From assembly GCA_021205565.1 (NCBI GenBank), contig JAJPXG010000018.1, positions 8,372 to 42,157 of the forward strand: a stretch of 33,786 bases of DNA. The letters run 5' to 3'. The notes under the pieces are model-generated. The model ran no database searches, had not been told where the DNA came from, and worked only from the letters and a program-made list of their open reading frames with translations. Positions 33,674 through 33,786 of this stretch are shown here, piece by piece. Numbering within the stretch: position 1 is the stretch's first letter; each line of letters begins with the position of its first letter. This DNA is from Lachnospiraceae bacterium. Lineage in GTDB: Bacteria; Bacillota; Clostridia; Lachnospirales; Lachnospiraceae. A program made the translations under genes and the position numbers.

Positions 33674-33786
33674 TTCACAAATTTACCACAATTTCCGTCT
33701 GATCTTTGTTGCTTTTTGCAAATCCTGCCATCAGACAGAAGATACCTCTTTGTAAAAGCCAAACCGTTCAAAGCTGTGTCCACCAG

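Noticed and set aside
33731-33786. Possible 3' end of another minus-strand gene, ending HSFERFGFYKEVSSV
   Set aside because: Only 17 codons are visible, another frame is also open here, and no terminator follows. It cannot be supported without the flanking sequence.
1-33786. CRISPR arrays, tRNA or rRNA genes, insertion sequences, prophage or integrase genes
   Set aside because: No regularly spaced direct repeats, cloverleaf-like genes or transposase/integrase motifs were seen. The only long internal duplication is the module repeat within the pectate lyase.

Overview
The window is chromosomal DNA of a spore-forming, low-to-moderate-GC Firmicute, most likely a gut member of the Lachnospiraceae/Clostridia. 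The evidence is the block rpsT / gpr-spoIIP / lepA-hemW, which keeps the Bacillus-Clostridium gene order around the germination protease, the promoter-like sequences for sporulation sigma factors E and G inside it, a gut-type secreted pectate lyase, and Gram-positive surface-protein architecture. Apart from rpsT, every gene I support lies on the minus strand, so operons read from high to low coordinates. I see no tRNA, rRNA, CRISPR array, phage gene or transposase gene.

Layout from left to right: (1) 1-1090, a BlaR1/M56-type sensor protease gene (cut by the window edge) preceded by its BlaI repressor, with two identical-geometry palindromes over and just after the promoter. (2) 1201-2913, a polytopic GT-C-like membrane protein between two terminators. 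(3) 2953-8142, a 1651-residue secreted PL9 pectate lyase with duplicated accessory modules. (4) 8154-13046, a lepA-hemW-GH3 (NagZ-like) group. (5) 13175-15566, gpr and spoIIP, each with a candidate sporulation promoter. (6) 15576-16083, rpsT on the plus strand with a TTG start, a consensus promoter and a strong terminator. (7) 16092-17058, a coupled XRE regulator / sigma-70-like factor pair. (8) 17106-25763, a full phosphate module: pstS-pstC-pstA-pstB-phoU, then a Na+/phosphate cotransporter with its own promoter, then an OmpR-type regulator and its histidine kinase. (9) 25961-29789, a heterodimeric ABC exporter. (10) 30123-33673, a ferrous-iron operon feoA-feoA-feoB plus a 50-residue Cys-rich FeoB-associated membrane protein, under a perfect consensus promoter that overlaps a palindromic operator-like site.

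Two intergenic stretches are not explained by genes. At 29861-30050 a 190-bp block is bounded by a perfect 19-bp inverted repeat and contains a further nested stem and two strong hairpins; it looks like a structured RNA or a palindromic mobile/repeat unit. At 21169-21358, between phoU and the Na/Pi transporter, there is a second hairpin-rich block. These two, together with the predicted operators and sporulation promoters, are the parts most worth checking. I did not find a clearly novel multi-gene defence or metabolic system; most genes belong to well-known families, and several have unusual insertions (HemW, FeoB, the BlaR1 loop).
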